DNA of 13,047 nucleotides. Origin: JAYELX01 sp964544065 (GTDB taxonomy: Bacteria; Chloroflexota; Anaerolineae; Anaerolineales; UBA11858). The notes beneath the pieces are model-generated. The model was not told the origin of the DNA. It worked only from the letters and a program-made list of their open reading frames with translations, and did no database searches. The stretch lies in the NCBI GenBank assembly GCA_964544065.1, contig CAZJBA010000086.1:1-13047 (forward strand). Reading direction: 5' to 3'. The translations under genes and the position numbers were made by a program. Positions 1 through 6,209 of the stretch are shown here, in pieces. Each line of letters begins with the position of its first letter. The first letter of the stretch is position 1.

Positions 1-2
1 TT

Positions 3-119
3 GTGAATATGAGGGATTATGCGTATCTGGTTCCATTTGTAGAAGACGAGCGAGAAGTGTTTTTGAAAACGATCATACCGAGCCGAAAGGCAACCAAAGA
101 GTATTTGCGCCAAGAATAA
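3..119 (+). CDS. Type II toxin, BrnT/DUF4258-like, C-terminal fragment (5' end outside window)
   Basis: An open frame enters from the left edge and stops with TAA at 117-119. It encodes about 38 residues ending in a segment containing YAYLVPFVEDE and FLKTIIPSRKAT. This Val-Pro-Phe ... Lys-Thr-Ile-Ile-Pro-Ser-Arg-Lys-Ala-Thr ending is typical of small ribonuclease-fold toxins of the BrnT/DUF4258 type. The antitoxin gene starts about 15 nt downstream, the usual toxin-then-antitoxin order of that family. The catalytic N-terminal part lies outside the window, so activity cannot be judged. The family call rests on the C-terminus and on the neighbour. Confidence 0.6.
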   Translation: MNMRDYAYLVPFVEDEREVFLKTIIPSRKATKEYLRQE

Positions 120-134
120 AAGAAGGTGAGCGAG

Positions 135-419
135 ATGATGGAAAATGATAAGAAAATAACTGATTACGAAAAAGACATTCTTGATAGCTATGACGCGGAT
201 GAATGGCAATCCGTTGAGACGGTCGATGCCGAGAAGAAGCGGTATCAACAGTATGCAGAAGCCACGGACAAGAAAGATAGACGAGTCAATATTCGAATAT
301 CATCGAAGAATCTTGAAGCATTGCAACAGAGAGCTTTAGAAGAGGGCATTCCATATCAAACACTTATTGGTAGTATCTTGCACAAATACGTGCATGGTCG
401 GTTGGTAGAAAATAGGTAA
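135..419 (+). CDS. Antitoxin of a type II toxin-antitoxin pair (CopG/BrnA-like ribbon-helix-helix)
   Basis: This is a protein of about 94 residues. The N-terminal half is acidic, Lys- and Tyr-rich and probably flexible, and is the likely toxin-wrapping region. The C-terminal part contains RRVNIRISSKNLEALQQRA followed by EEGIPYQTLIGSILHKY, a short beta strand plus two helices as in CopG/BrnA-type ribbon-helix-helix DNA-binding antitoxins. The frame is open from a GTG at 126. The ribosome-binding sequence AAGGTGAG (123-130) fits the ATG at 135 or 138 better, so 135 is used here. Such antitoxins neutralise the toxin encoded just upstream and usually repress the shared promoter, which lies outside the window. 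It seems functionally separate from the nitrogen-oxide genes that follow. Confidence 0.75.
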   Translation: MMENDKKITDYEKDILDSYDADEWQSVETVDAEKKRYQQYAEATDKKDRRVNIRISSKNLEALQQRALEEGIPYQTLIGSILHKYVHGRLVENR

Positions 420-580
420 ATGTGGGGGAGACGAAAGAAATTCTGCCCAACCCAGCACCACCTGACGGGGCTTTCTGAAGGAACACACAGTGAACGCCTC
501 GCAGGTTGCCAGGGGCACGCAGAGCGAGTTGAACTTTTCCCCCAAAATCCTGAGATGACACCATCCAAGCTTTTGAAAGT
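420..580. other. Intergenic gap with no recognisable feature
   Basis: 161 bp between the antitoxin stop and the 3' end of the convergent membrane-protein gene. I see no convincing intrinsic terminator, tRNA or conserved frame. A short + strand frame that runs through it continues antisense into the next gene and is taken as chance. Confidence 0.5.
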
Positions 581-1477
581 TTATTCAACCTTGGAATCAA
601 GCAACGCAATCAACCCGATCATACCTATATCGGCGAAAAGCAAAGGGGCCATAAAGGGCGCGCCGCGCACAAAACGTTCTTGTACGACAATACCCTCGGA
701 GGTCAAATTCAGTTGAATATGCAAGACTAGGCCGACCACTGCCACGACGATCAACAGAACCATGGCGCCAAAATAGGTGGCGATGTCGGCGCGGGAAGGC
801 TGCTCGATGATCCCGAGCAAGAACGCGGTGATGACCCCGAACACGCCCACGGCCACCGGCGCCCACAGCCACGGGTTCGTGAAGGGCGTCCGGGCGTGAT
901 CCAGGACGCTACTCAGGAGTGTGGCCAAAACACCCAGGCTGACCATGAAGAAAAAGGCCCGCGTTTTGCTGTAGGGCAATTGTAGCCGCTTTTTACCCAG
1001 GAGAACGAGCCTGCCGCTGTCGGGCGGATCTTCGATCCAGACCGCGCTGATGCCGATCAGGCCGACCAGTGAGAACATCAGCGGGCCAATCACCGGCGGC
1101 GCCCAGACGAGCAAATCCAGGGCGATCTTTTCTCCCGGAGGCGCGTCGGGCAAGATGGCGCGCACAAAATGAAAATAGGCGCCCAAGAGTCCCACGGCGA
1201 TACTGGCAATGAAGATGATATTGGCGACGATGGTCGCCAATTGGCGTTTGCGCTGGGCGACCAGCCCGGCCACGAGCAGCACAATTCCGGCGATGGGGCC
1301 AAAGATGATCGGAATCCATTCGTTGGGCACGATTGTGCCACTGATGCTGTGGGCCAGGTAAATATCCACACCCAGAAAGATTTCATTCGTAGCAGCCATC
1401 AGCAGCATGATCTGATCGCGATTGAGCGGCAGCTTGACCCGCTCCAAAACGGGAAAAAGTTTGGCTAGATAACCCAT
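581..1477 (-). CDS. Eight-helix membrane protein, partner of the octahaem cytochrome
   Basis: A 298-residue polytopic protein with about eight membrane helices and no family I can name. It starts 2 nt after the octahaem cytochrome stop, so the two are almost certainly co-translated. Helices 1, 3, 5 and 7 each end at a histidine (H43, H103, H194, H253). After each one comes a loop and a helix opening with W-[IA]-P or a similar Pro motif (EWIPII, VWAPPV, LWAPVA, PFMAPL). The protein thus looks like four repeats of a two-helix hairpin. Positive charges sit in the N-terminus and in the 2-3 and 4-5 loops (AQRKRQ, GKKRLQ). The positive-inside rule therefore puts all four histidines on the outer face, where the cytochrome domain sits. 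I infer a haem-binding or quinol-interacting electron-transfer subunit. Assignment as a membrane protein is firm; the function is not. Confidence 0.7.
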   Translation of the reverse strand: MGYLAKLFPVLERVKLPLNRDQIMLLMAATNEIFLGVDIYLAHSISGTIVPNEWIPIIFGPIAGIVLLVAGLVAQRKRQLATIVANIIFIASIAVGLLGAYFHFVRAILPDAPPGEKIALDLLVWAPPVIGPLMFSLVGLIGISAVWIEDPPDSGRLVLLGKKRLQLPYSKTRAFFFMVSLGVLATLLSSVLDHARTPFTNPWLWAPVAVGVFGVITAFLLGIIEQPSRADIATYFGAMVLLIVVAVVGLVLHIQLNLTSEGIVVQERFVRGAPFMAPLLFADIGMIGLIALLDSKVE

Positions 1478-1479
1478 CG

Positions 1480-2772
1480 CTACGGCTCGATTCCGGCGTC
1501 GTCGAGTTTCTCATCGACCATGTGCTCCAACTCGGCCAGGTCGTGGAGCACCTCATACGCACCGTGCCATTGGGCATAGTCGGGGCCTTGCATCCAGGTG
1601 CCGAACTTGGCCGTGCGCCCCCAGTGGTGCCACAAATTGAAAAAGGTGTAGTCGATCGGCTCATCGAAGGGCGCATCGGTGAGCAGGTCATTCTCTTGCA
1701 GCGGCTTGATCATCTCCCGGCTTTCCAGCACCCATTCGTTGACCCGCTCGGTGGCTTTGTCGGCGGCGGTGTAGAACTCACCGATGAAATTCTCGTTGTG
1801 GCATTCCAGGCAGACCCCTTGCATGCGCACCATATTATCTTGCCAACTGGGCCGCCGCGTGCTGACCGGGGCGAACAGGTACCAGGTCAGGCGGTCGCCG
1901 ACATCGTGAGTCGTCTCCTCGGTGCCGAAACCGCTCATATGGCAGATCGCGCAGGTGGCCGCGGGGAAATCCTCGGTCGTCAGCGTGCCCGCTTCCGCCT
2001 CCCAATGCCAATCGTCGCTCCCGGTGTGATAGGCGATGCCGTGGGGCGATTCGACGTAGATTTCATATTGGGGATGGTCCGGCCCGATGTGGCAGGCGTT
2101 GCAGGTTTCCGGCTTGCGGGCCTGTTCCAGGCTGAACTCGTGGCGCAGGTGGCATTTTTGGCACTGACCAACAGACCCGTCCGGGGCAGGCTTGCCGATG
2201 TTGTGGCATCCCTCACAGGTGAAGCGCCGCATCTCCGGTCCTTCCAGCTCGGCGATGGCGTTGCGCGATTTATCCGGCGCGTAGCTTCCCTCCGGAATCG
2301 CTTCATACATGGCCAGATGTTGGTCGGAAAGCTCCAGGGAACCGGCATAGGCCACATAAGCGGGCAGGGCGTGGCGGCTCTGGTTGAACTGGGCCACCTC
2401 CTGCTCGTGGCAATCCGAGCACATCGCCGTCGAGGGAGAATTGAGCACATGGGTACCCTCATGAGCAACCGCGCCGGGATAATCCGATTGGACCTCGTGG
2501 CAATCTCGGCAAGTCACCTCGGCGGCAGCCATGGTGCTGCTCCCATATTGCTGGACGATCCCTGGGGTGTCGCGGCGGTGGCAGGTGACGCACTCGTCAT
2601 CGCTTTGGGCCAACGCGTCGACGGGCATCTCGACGCCTTCAGCCGTCTGGCGGGCTTGTCCAATCGCCATCACAACCACGGCCAATCCAACCACGATGAG
2701 GACAGCGACCAAGCCAAGCACCAAGAGGCGGGCCGGTTGCCATTTGGGCGTACTTTTTTCAACTTCGTTCAT
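1480..2772 (-). CDS. Octahaem cytochrome c, HAO-like (hydroxylamine oxidoreductase / reductase family)
   Basis: A 430-residue protein with an N-terminal membrane anchor or uncleaved signal (about residues 14-38) and an extracytoplasmic domain. It has eight CXXCH haem sites, beginning at C61, C88, C118, C186, C204, C224, C274 and C321. The layout, with a HAO-type YVESPHGIAYHTG segment after haem 6 and a C-terminal GPDYAQWHGAYE region, matches the octahaem HAO family. Members oxidise hydroxylamine or hydrazine, or reduce nitrite, NO or hydroxylamine. The direction depends partly on a tyrosine cross-linked to haem 4. Y399 in GPDY lies in the right region, but I cannot assign it without an alignment. 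The start is set at 2772 by AAAAGGAG seven nt upstream; a longer frame to 2868 has no such support. A consensus TATAAT (2872-2867) and a Crp/Fnr-type site lie upstream. Hcp nearby favours a reductive or detoxifying role. Confidence 0.85.
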   Translation of the reverse strand: MNEVEKSTPKWQPARLLVLGLVAVLIVVGLAVVVMAIGQARQTAEGVEMPVDALAQSDDECVTCHRRDTPGIVQQYGSSTMAAAEVTCRDCHEVQSDYPGAVAHEGTHVLNSPSTAMCSDCHEQEVAQFNQSRHALPAYVAYAGSLELSDQHLAMYEAIPEGSYAPDKSRNAIAELEGPEMRRFTCEGCHNIGKPAPDGSVGQCQKCHLRHEFSLEQARKPETCNACHIGPDHPQYEIYVESPHGIAYHTGSDDWHWEAEAGTLTTEDFPAATCAICHMSGFGTEETTHDVGDRLTWYLFAPVSTRRPSWQDNMVRMQGVCLECHNENFIGEFYTAADKATERVNEWVLESREMIKPLQENDLLTDAPFDEPIDYTFFNLWHHWGRTAKFGTWMQGPDYAQWHGAYEVLHDLAELEHMVDEKLDDAGIEP

Positions 2773-2866
2773 GCATGCGCTCCTTTTGGGGAAAAATGAA
2801 TCAGCCAAGCAGTATTCTTTTGGATGCTGGAAAGGGGGGGAATGCTTGCATTGGATAGAGAATTTC

Positions 2867-2909
2867 ATTATAGCACAGTGTTTTTTCGCCAGTTTGCGCT
2901 AGATCAAAG
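2867..2909 (-). promoter_or_regulatory. Putative divergent promoter for the octahaem operon using the shared Crp/Fnr-type site
   Basis: Read on the minus strand, the site at 2893-2909 is followed by a perfect TATAAT at 2872-2867. If this is the -10, the site is centred at about -40.5, one base from the class II position. The transcript would have a leader of about 90 nt before the cytochrome start at 2772. The -10 match is exact; control by the site is inference. Confidence 0.5.
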
Positions 2910-2935
2910 AGGATTTGTTCTAAATGCGCTATCGT
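2893..2935 (+). promoter_or_regulatory. Class II Crp/Fnr-type promoter, copy 1 (lipoprotein operon)
   Basis: TTTGCGCTAGATCAAAGA begins at 2893. It contains TTGCG-CTAG-ATCAA, one perfect and one degenerate half of the FNR/DNR consensus TTGAT-N4-ATCAA. TATCGT, a plausible -10, begins 37 bp after the site start, which places the site centre at -41.5 from a start near 2942. Two other copies in the window have the same sequence and spacing. Confidence 0.75.
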
Positions 2936-2980
2936 TAAACTGATGATGTTGATTGCAGCAAACTGAGTGGAAGGAGCAAC

Positions 2981-3991
2981 ATGAACAAAAAACAAATCAT
3001 CCGATTTGTATCGCTCACGATAATATTGGTATGGACAGCTTTAGCCTGTAGCCTGCCGGTCCGAATCCTGGGTGACAGTGCCGCCCCCGCGGCGGAAACG
3101 GAGCCGACCTCAGAACCGCAGCAAGAACCCGCCCCAACCGAAACGCCCCAAACCGAAACAGATGAACAAGGTGCTCAATCGGACGGTGGCGGTGACGATA
3201 GTATGGAAGAACAAGCAACCGAAGAGGCAGAGCCAACGGATCAGGAAGAGCAAACCCAGGCCGAGCCCGCGGTTGAAAGCGCCTGCGCCAACGCGTTGAT
3301 GCCCATGGCCGTTGGCAACCAATGGGTCTATGAACAAACCACCTCCGAAGGCACGCTCCAATTCACTTGGACGGTGACAAATGTTGGAGAAACCAGCGCC
3401 ACCTTCGAGATGGAGTCCGGTGATCCTCCGCTGACGGCAGAGTATACCGTCGATTGTGAGGACAACGCCATCATCACCTTCCCTACCATGGGCCTGGAGA
3501 TGATCCTCGGGGGCGGTGGGATGGGCACTGCCGACATCGCATACACGCATTCATCTGGCGTTTTCCTGCCTAGCCCGGAAACCCTGGCAGAGAACGACTG
3601 GACCTATGACTGGACGACCCAAATTTTGATCTCCGGGGATATCGAATCCACGCAGGATGGCCAGACCTTCAACGTAGTCTTGGACGAGAGCCCCTGGGAT
3701 TTGACCTGGCAGGCGGTTGGGCAAGAAGCGATCACCACGGACATGGGAGAGTTTCCTGAGGCCGTCAAGGTCATCCGCGACAATGTGATGACCATGAATG
3801 TGGATGTCGGAGGGCAGCAATTGTCTTCGACCTTGTCCACCGCCGAAACGCAGTGGTATTCTCCCCAAGTTGGAATGATCAAATCCCGGACCGAGGAGAC
3901 CAGCTTCGACATGCAAGGTGTCACCATCCCTTTTCCCCAGGAACAAACTGAGACGATTACCACCTTGATCGCCTTCAATCAGTCCGAGTGA
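2981..3991 (+). CDS. Secreted lipoprotein with acidic Pro/Glu/Thr/Gln-rich linker
   Basis: A 336-residue protein. It has a basic N-terminus, a hydrophobic segment (about 6-22) and a lipobox ending ALAC, which predicts lipidation at C23. Residues about 33-98 form a low-complexity, strongly acidic linker. The remainder (about 99-333) starts with CANALMPMAVGNQWVYE and is rich in Thr and beta-prone residues, like the repetitive cell-surface lipoproteins common in Chloroflexota. No catalytic motif is visible and I do not recognise a functional family. AAGGAG five nt upstream fixes the start. It is the first gene after promoter copy 1, with an estimated leader of about 39 nt, and is followed by the DUF1858 gene after 26 nt. 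Its place at the head of a predicted nitrogen-oxide-responsive operon, divergent from the octahaem cytochrome, suggests an outer-face accessory role. Confidence 0.75.
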   Translation: MNKKQIIRFVSLTIILVWTALACSLPVRILGDSAAPAAETEPTSEPQQEPAPTETPQTETDEQGAQSDGGGDDSMEEQATEEAEPTDQEEQTQAEPAVESACANALMPMAVGNQWVYEQTTSEGTLQFTWTVTNVGETSATFEMESGDPPLTAEYTVDCEDNAIITFPTMGLEMILGGGGMGTADIAYTHSSGVFLPSPETLAENDWTYDWTTQILISGDIESTQDGQTFNVVLDESPWDLTWQAVGQEAITTDMGEFPEAVKVIRDNVMTMNVDVGGQQLSSTLSTAETQWYSPQVGMIKSRTEETSFDMQGVTIPFPQEQTETITTLIAFNQSE

Positions 3992-4017
3992 CTTGATCGC
4001 TGAATAATGGATATCTT

Positions 4018-4251
4018 ATGGAAGCTAAATTGATTACGTCCGACTTGATCATCGCCGACGTTTTCGATCGTTGGCCCGAAACCGTCGAGGTCTTTCTCGA
4101 TCGCCGGATGAGTTGCCCGGGATGTTTTATGGCCCGCTTTGATACCTTGGATGATGCTCTCCAAATTTATGCTTTGCCCGAGGACGCGTTTTTGCGAGAG
4201 CTAAATCGTTCTGCTTGTCCGGAAGGCGAGTCGCTATTGAAAGAGGAGTAA
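4018..4251 (+). CDS. DUF1858 / hybrid cluster protein-associated redox disulfide protein (copy 1)
   Basis: A 77-residue cytoplasmic protein that matches the DUF1858-type family known as the hybrid-cluster-protein-associated redox disulfide domain. Typical features are the opening ITSDLIIADV, DRWPETVEVFLDRRMSCPGC with a CPGC redox pair (C33, C36), then FDTLDDALQIY. A third cysteine (C67) is near the C-terminus. Family members occur next to Hcp genes and are thought to act in thiol/disulfide or cluster maintenance; the substrate is unknown. The stop precedes the next gene's ATG by 2 nt, so translation is likely coupled. The ribosome-binding site is weak (only GGA about 9 nt upstream). A paralogue sharing 49 of 72 aligned residues lies at 9227-9445. 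Confidence 0.85.
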   Translation: MEAKLITSDLIIADVFDRWPETVEVFLDRRMSCPGCFMARFDTLDDALQIYALPEDAFLRELNRSACPEGESLLKEE

Positions 4252-4253
4252 CC

Positions 4254-4553
4254 ATGCGAGAAGAACAAATTTTTGAGGCGCTTCGCGCTGTGATCGATCC
4301 CGAGATTGGGGTCAATATCGTAGAGTTGGGCTTGGTCTATGACATCGACGTTGAAGCCGATACCGTCGACGTTGAAATGACCATGACTACGCCGGCATGC
4401 CCCTTGCATGCGGTCATTGCCCGAGATGTTGAGAATGTGATAAAGGATAACTTTGAGCAAGTCAGACACGTCAATGTCAATCTGGTCTGGAAGCCATCCT
4501 GGTCGCCTGAGATGATGTCGAAACGGGCTAAACACACCCTGGGTTGGGTCTAG
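4254..4553 (+). CDS. DUF59 / MIP18-family Fe-S assembly factor (copy 1)
   Basis: A 99-residue protein of the DUF59 (MIP18, SufT/PaaD-related) family. It carries the family core VIDPEIGVNIVELGLVYDI near the N-terminus and the conserved cysteine motif TTPACPLH (C49). Family members assist maturation of Fe-S proteins in the cytoplasm. The start at 4254 is chosen because AAAGAGGAG lies just upstream, overlapping the end of the DUF1858 gene; a longer in-frame start at 4215 would overlap that gene by 37 nt. No paa or complete suf genes are nearby. The target is therefore more likely an Fe-S protein of this regulon, such as Hcp, though that is inference. The next gene is a close paralogue. Confidence 0.87.
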   Translation: MREEQIFEALRAVIDPEIGVNIVELGLVYDIDVEADTVDVEMTMTTPACPLHAVIARDVENVIKDNFEQVRHVNVNLVWKPSWSPEMMSKRAKHTLGWV

Positions 4554-4597
4554 ACCACCATCCATCAAGCCGAAACATGATGCGAAAGGAGCAACTA

Positions 4598-4897
4598 ATG
4601 CAAGCAGAAAAAATAAAAGAGACTCTTCGTTCTGTCATTGATCCTGAAATTGGCGTCAATATCGTTGATTTGGGCCTTGTCTACGATATCGACGTTGAAG
4701 ACGATACAGTAAATATCAGGATGACGATGACGACACCGACCTGTCCGTTGCATGCCGTCATCACCCGGAAAGTCGAGAATATGATCCGGGCCAAATTTCA
4801 TCAAGCTCGATACGTGAACGTTGAATTGGTTTGGGATCCGCCCTGGAATCCGGACATGATGTCCAAGAAAGCCCGCCAAACGCTGGGGTGGGGATGA
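4598..4897 (+). CDS. DUF59 / MIP18-family Fe-S assembly factor (copy 2)
   Basis: A 99-residue tandem paralogue of the preceding gene. The two align without gaps over all 99 positions with 69 identities, including DPEIGVNIV, GLVYDIDVE, TTP-x-CPLHAVI and the C-terminal MMSK ... TLGW. The invariant cysteine is again C49. AAAGGAG six nt upstream supports the start at 4598 rather than in-frame ATGs at 4577 and 4580. A tandem pair of equal length suggests a recent duplication, with the two forming a heterodimer or serving different client proteins. Most differences lie on charged surface positions (residues 64-72 and 80-86). It is followed after 9 nt by the NnrS-like gene. Confidence 0.87.
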   Translation: MQAEKIKETLRSVIDPEIGVNIVDLGLVYDIDVEDDTVNIRMTMTTPTCPLHAVITRKVENMIRAKFHQARYVNVELVWDPPWNPDMMSKKARQTLGWG

Positions 4898-4906
4898 AGA
4901 GGCGAG

Positions 4907-5980
4907 ATGATGTCTGAACAAAAGAACGCTTATCGTTTCCCCTTGATGGTCATGGCCATCTTTGCCCTGGTGGCTGCTGTTTGGGGTGGACTTGTCCGCA
5001 TGGGCTGGAATTGGCCCGTTTTGCAGCCTGCGCTGCCGATCAGTCATGGCCCCCTGATGGTAGCGGGCTTTTTTGGCGCGCTGATCAGTCTGGAGCGCGC
5101 CGTTGCCAAAGGGGACCGCTGGACCTACATAGCCCCCCTTTTGAGCGGCGTCGGCGCTGTGCTCCTGGCCGTGGGTGTCCCCGGTTTGATCGGCCCGATC
5201 CTGCTCACCCTGGGCAGCCTCTGGCTGGTGATCATTTTCATCGCCGTCTTGCGAGAAAGTGTCACCAGTTACACTTTTGTAATGGCCTTAGGCGCTTTGG
5301 CTTTGTTGATCGGCAATCTGTTGTGGCTCTTTGGCTGGCCTGTGTACATGCTTGTGTTGTGGTGGGCCGGTTTCCTTATCCTGACGATTGCCGGAGAACG
5401 CCTGGAATTGGGTCGCCTGGTACAACTCTCGAAACTGAACCAGGCCCTTTTTGGGGTGGCTGTGATCGTCTATCTTGCCGGGCTAATAGTTGCCTCCATA
5501 ACCTTTGATCTTGGCGTCCGGATTGCTTCTATTGGCACAATTGGTTTAGGTCTCTGGTTGTTGCGGTACGATATTGCCCGCCGAACGGTCAAAATGGCAG
5601 GCTTGACCCGCTTCATTGCCGTTTGTCTGCTCAGCGGCTATGTCTGGCTGCTGGTCAGCGGCGTGTTGGGCCTGGTTTATGGAGGCATTCCTGCCGGTCC
5701 CATTTACGATGCCATCCTGCACGCCATTTTCTTGGGTTTTGTCTTTGCGATGATCTTTGGGCACGCCCCGATCATCTTCCCGGCTGTTCTGGGGCTGGAC
5801 ATTCAGTACCGAAGTTATTTCTACGTCGCTCTGGTTTTCTTGCACCTATCCCTGCTCCTGCGGATCGGGGGCGATCTGGCGGGGGTGGGATGGGCGCGTT
5901 TATGGGGCGGCTTACTCAATTTCTTGGCCGTATTGGTATATGTGGGCATGATTGCCCCTTTCCCCCGGCGGGCCAAATGA
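4907..5980 (+). CDS. NnrS-like 12-helix membrane protein
   Basis: A 357-residue protein with about twelve membrane helices, the size and topology of NnrS. Histidine motifs on helices include ISHGPLMVAGFFGALISLER (helix 2), LHAIFLGFVFAMIFGHAP (helix 10) and FLHLSLLLRIGGDL (helix 11). GERLELGRL follows helix 6. NnrS is a haem- and copper-containing membrane protein that protects against nitrosative stress and is commonly controlled by NO-sensing Fnr-type regulators. The H-x(14)-GHAP arrangement resembles NnrS, but similarity seems moderate and a more distant haem-copper-oxidase-like family is possible. The start is 4907 or the adjacent ATG at 4910, with AAGAGGCGAG upstream. It is the last gene of the operon. 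Confidence 0.65.
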   Translation: MMSEQKNAYRFPLMVMAIFALVAAVWGGLVRMGWNWPVLQPALPISHGPLMVAGFFGALISLERAVAKGDRWTYIAPLLSGVGAVLLAVGVPGLIGPILLTLGSLWLVIIFIAVLRESVTSYTFVMALGALALLIGNLLWLFGWPVYMLVLWWAGFLILTIAGERLELGRLVQLSKLNQALFGVAVIVYLAGLIVASITFDLGVRIASIGTIGLGLWLLRYDIARRTVKMAGLTRFIAVCLLSGYVWLLVSGVLGLVYGGIPAGPIYDAILHAIFLGFVFAMIFGHAPIIFPAVLGLDIQYRSYFYVALVFLHLSLLLRIGGDLAGVGWARLWGGLLNFLAVLVYVGMIAPFPRRAK

Positions 5981-5998
5981 CAAAAAATCTTTGGAGCC

Positions 5999-6075
5999 AC
6001 TGAAAAAAGTGCTCAGAGGCCCGTCCTCGAGCCGATTTCCGCACCCGGAGACGGGTGCTGGGAGCTTTTTTCAGT
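5999..6075 (+). terminator. Large structured hairpin / possible bidirectional terminator with two alternative folds
   Basis: Outer arms ACTGAAAAAAG (5999-6009) and CTTTTTTCAGT (6065-6075) are perfectly complementary over 11 bp. Inside are hairpin GCTC-a-GAGG/CCTCGAGC (6011-6032) and GCACCCG-GAGA-CGGGTGC (6041-6058), the latter capped by a GNRA-type GAGA loop. Together these make a three-way junction. An alternative fold pairs GCCCGTC (6019-6025) with GACGGGT (6050-6056) and GCTC with GAGC, leaving a T6 run directly after the stem, as in an intrinsic terminator. It ends the NnrS operon. Confidence 0.6.
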
Positions 6076-6197
6076 TAACAATTTGAAAATAATTTCCACA
6101 GCCATCTAACAGAATCTTACGTTGTGAGCGATTCTTTGCCTGGAAAGCTTCTCTCCATGACGTTATCTAACCAGCCTCATGGTGGGACGTAATCGAG

Positions 6198-6203
6198 TAC
6201 AAT
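6198..6203 (+). promoter_or_regulatory. Possible -10 hexamer giving a leaderless regulator mRNA
   Basis: TACAAT lies 6 nt before the ATG at 6210, so transcription would begin at or next to the start codon. No good Shine-Dalgarno sequence and no convincing -35 are visible. Confidence 0.3.
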
Positions 6204-6209
6204 AAGAGC

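Noticed and set aside
581..872. Alternative minus- and plus-strand frames overlapping the 8-helix protein and the 420-580 gap
   Set aside because: They are Arg/Pro-rich shadows without ribosome-binding sites, whereas the 298-residue frame has clear membrane helices and operon spacing.
1522..2799. Long plus-strand frame (425 codons) antisense to the octahaem cytochrome
   Set aside because: It mirrors the codon bias of the minus-strand gene, which has eight haem motifs and a proper ribosome-binding site. The antisense product has no recognisable motif.
2773..2868. N-terminal extension of the octahaem cytochrome to an ATG at 2868
   Set aside because: It would overlap the predicted -10 (2872-2867) and transcription start and has no Shine-Dalgarno sequence. 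The start at 2772 has AAAAGGAG at good spacing.
5999..6075. tRNA gene at the 77-nt folded element
   Set aside because: Length and closing stem fit superficially, but there is no T-loop consensus, no anticodon stem of the right form and no CCA-ready acceptor.
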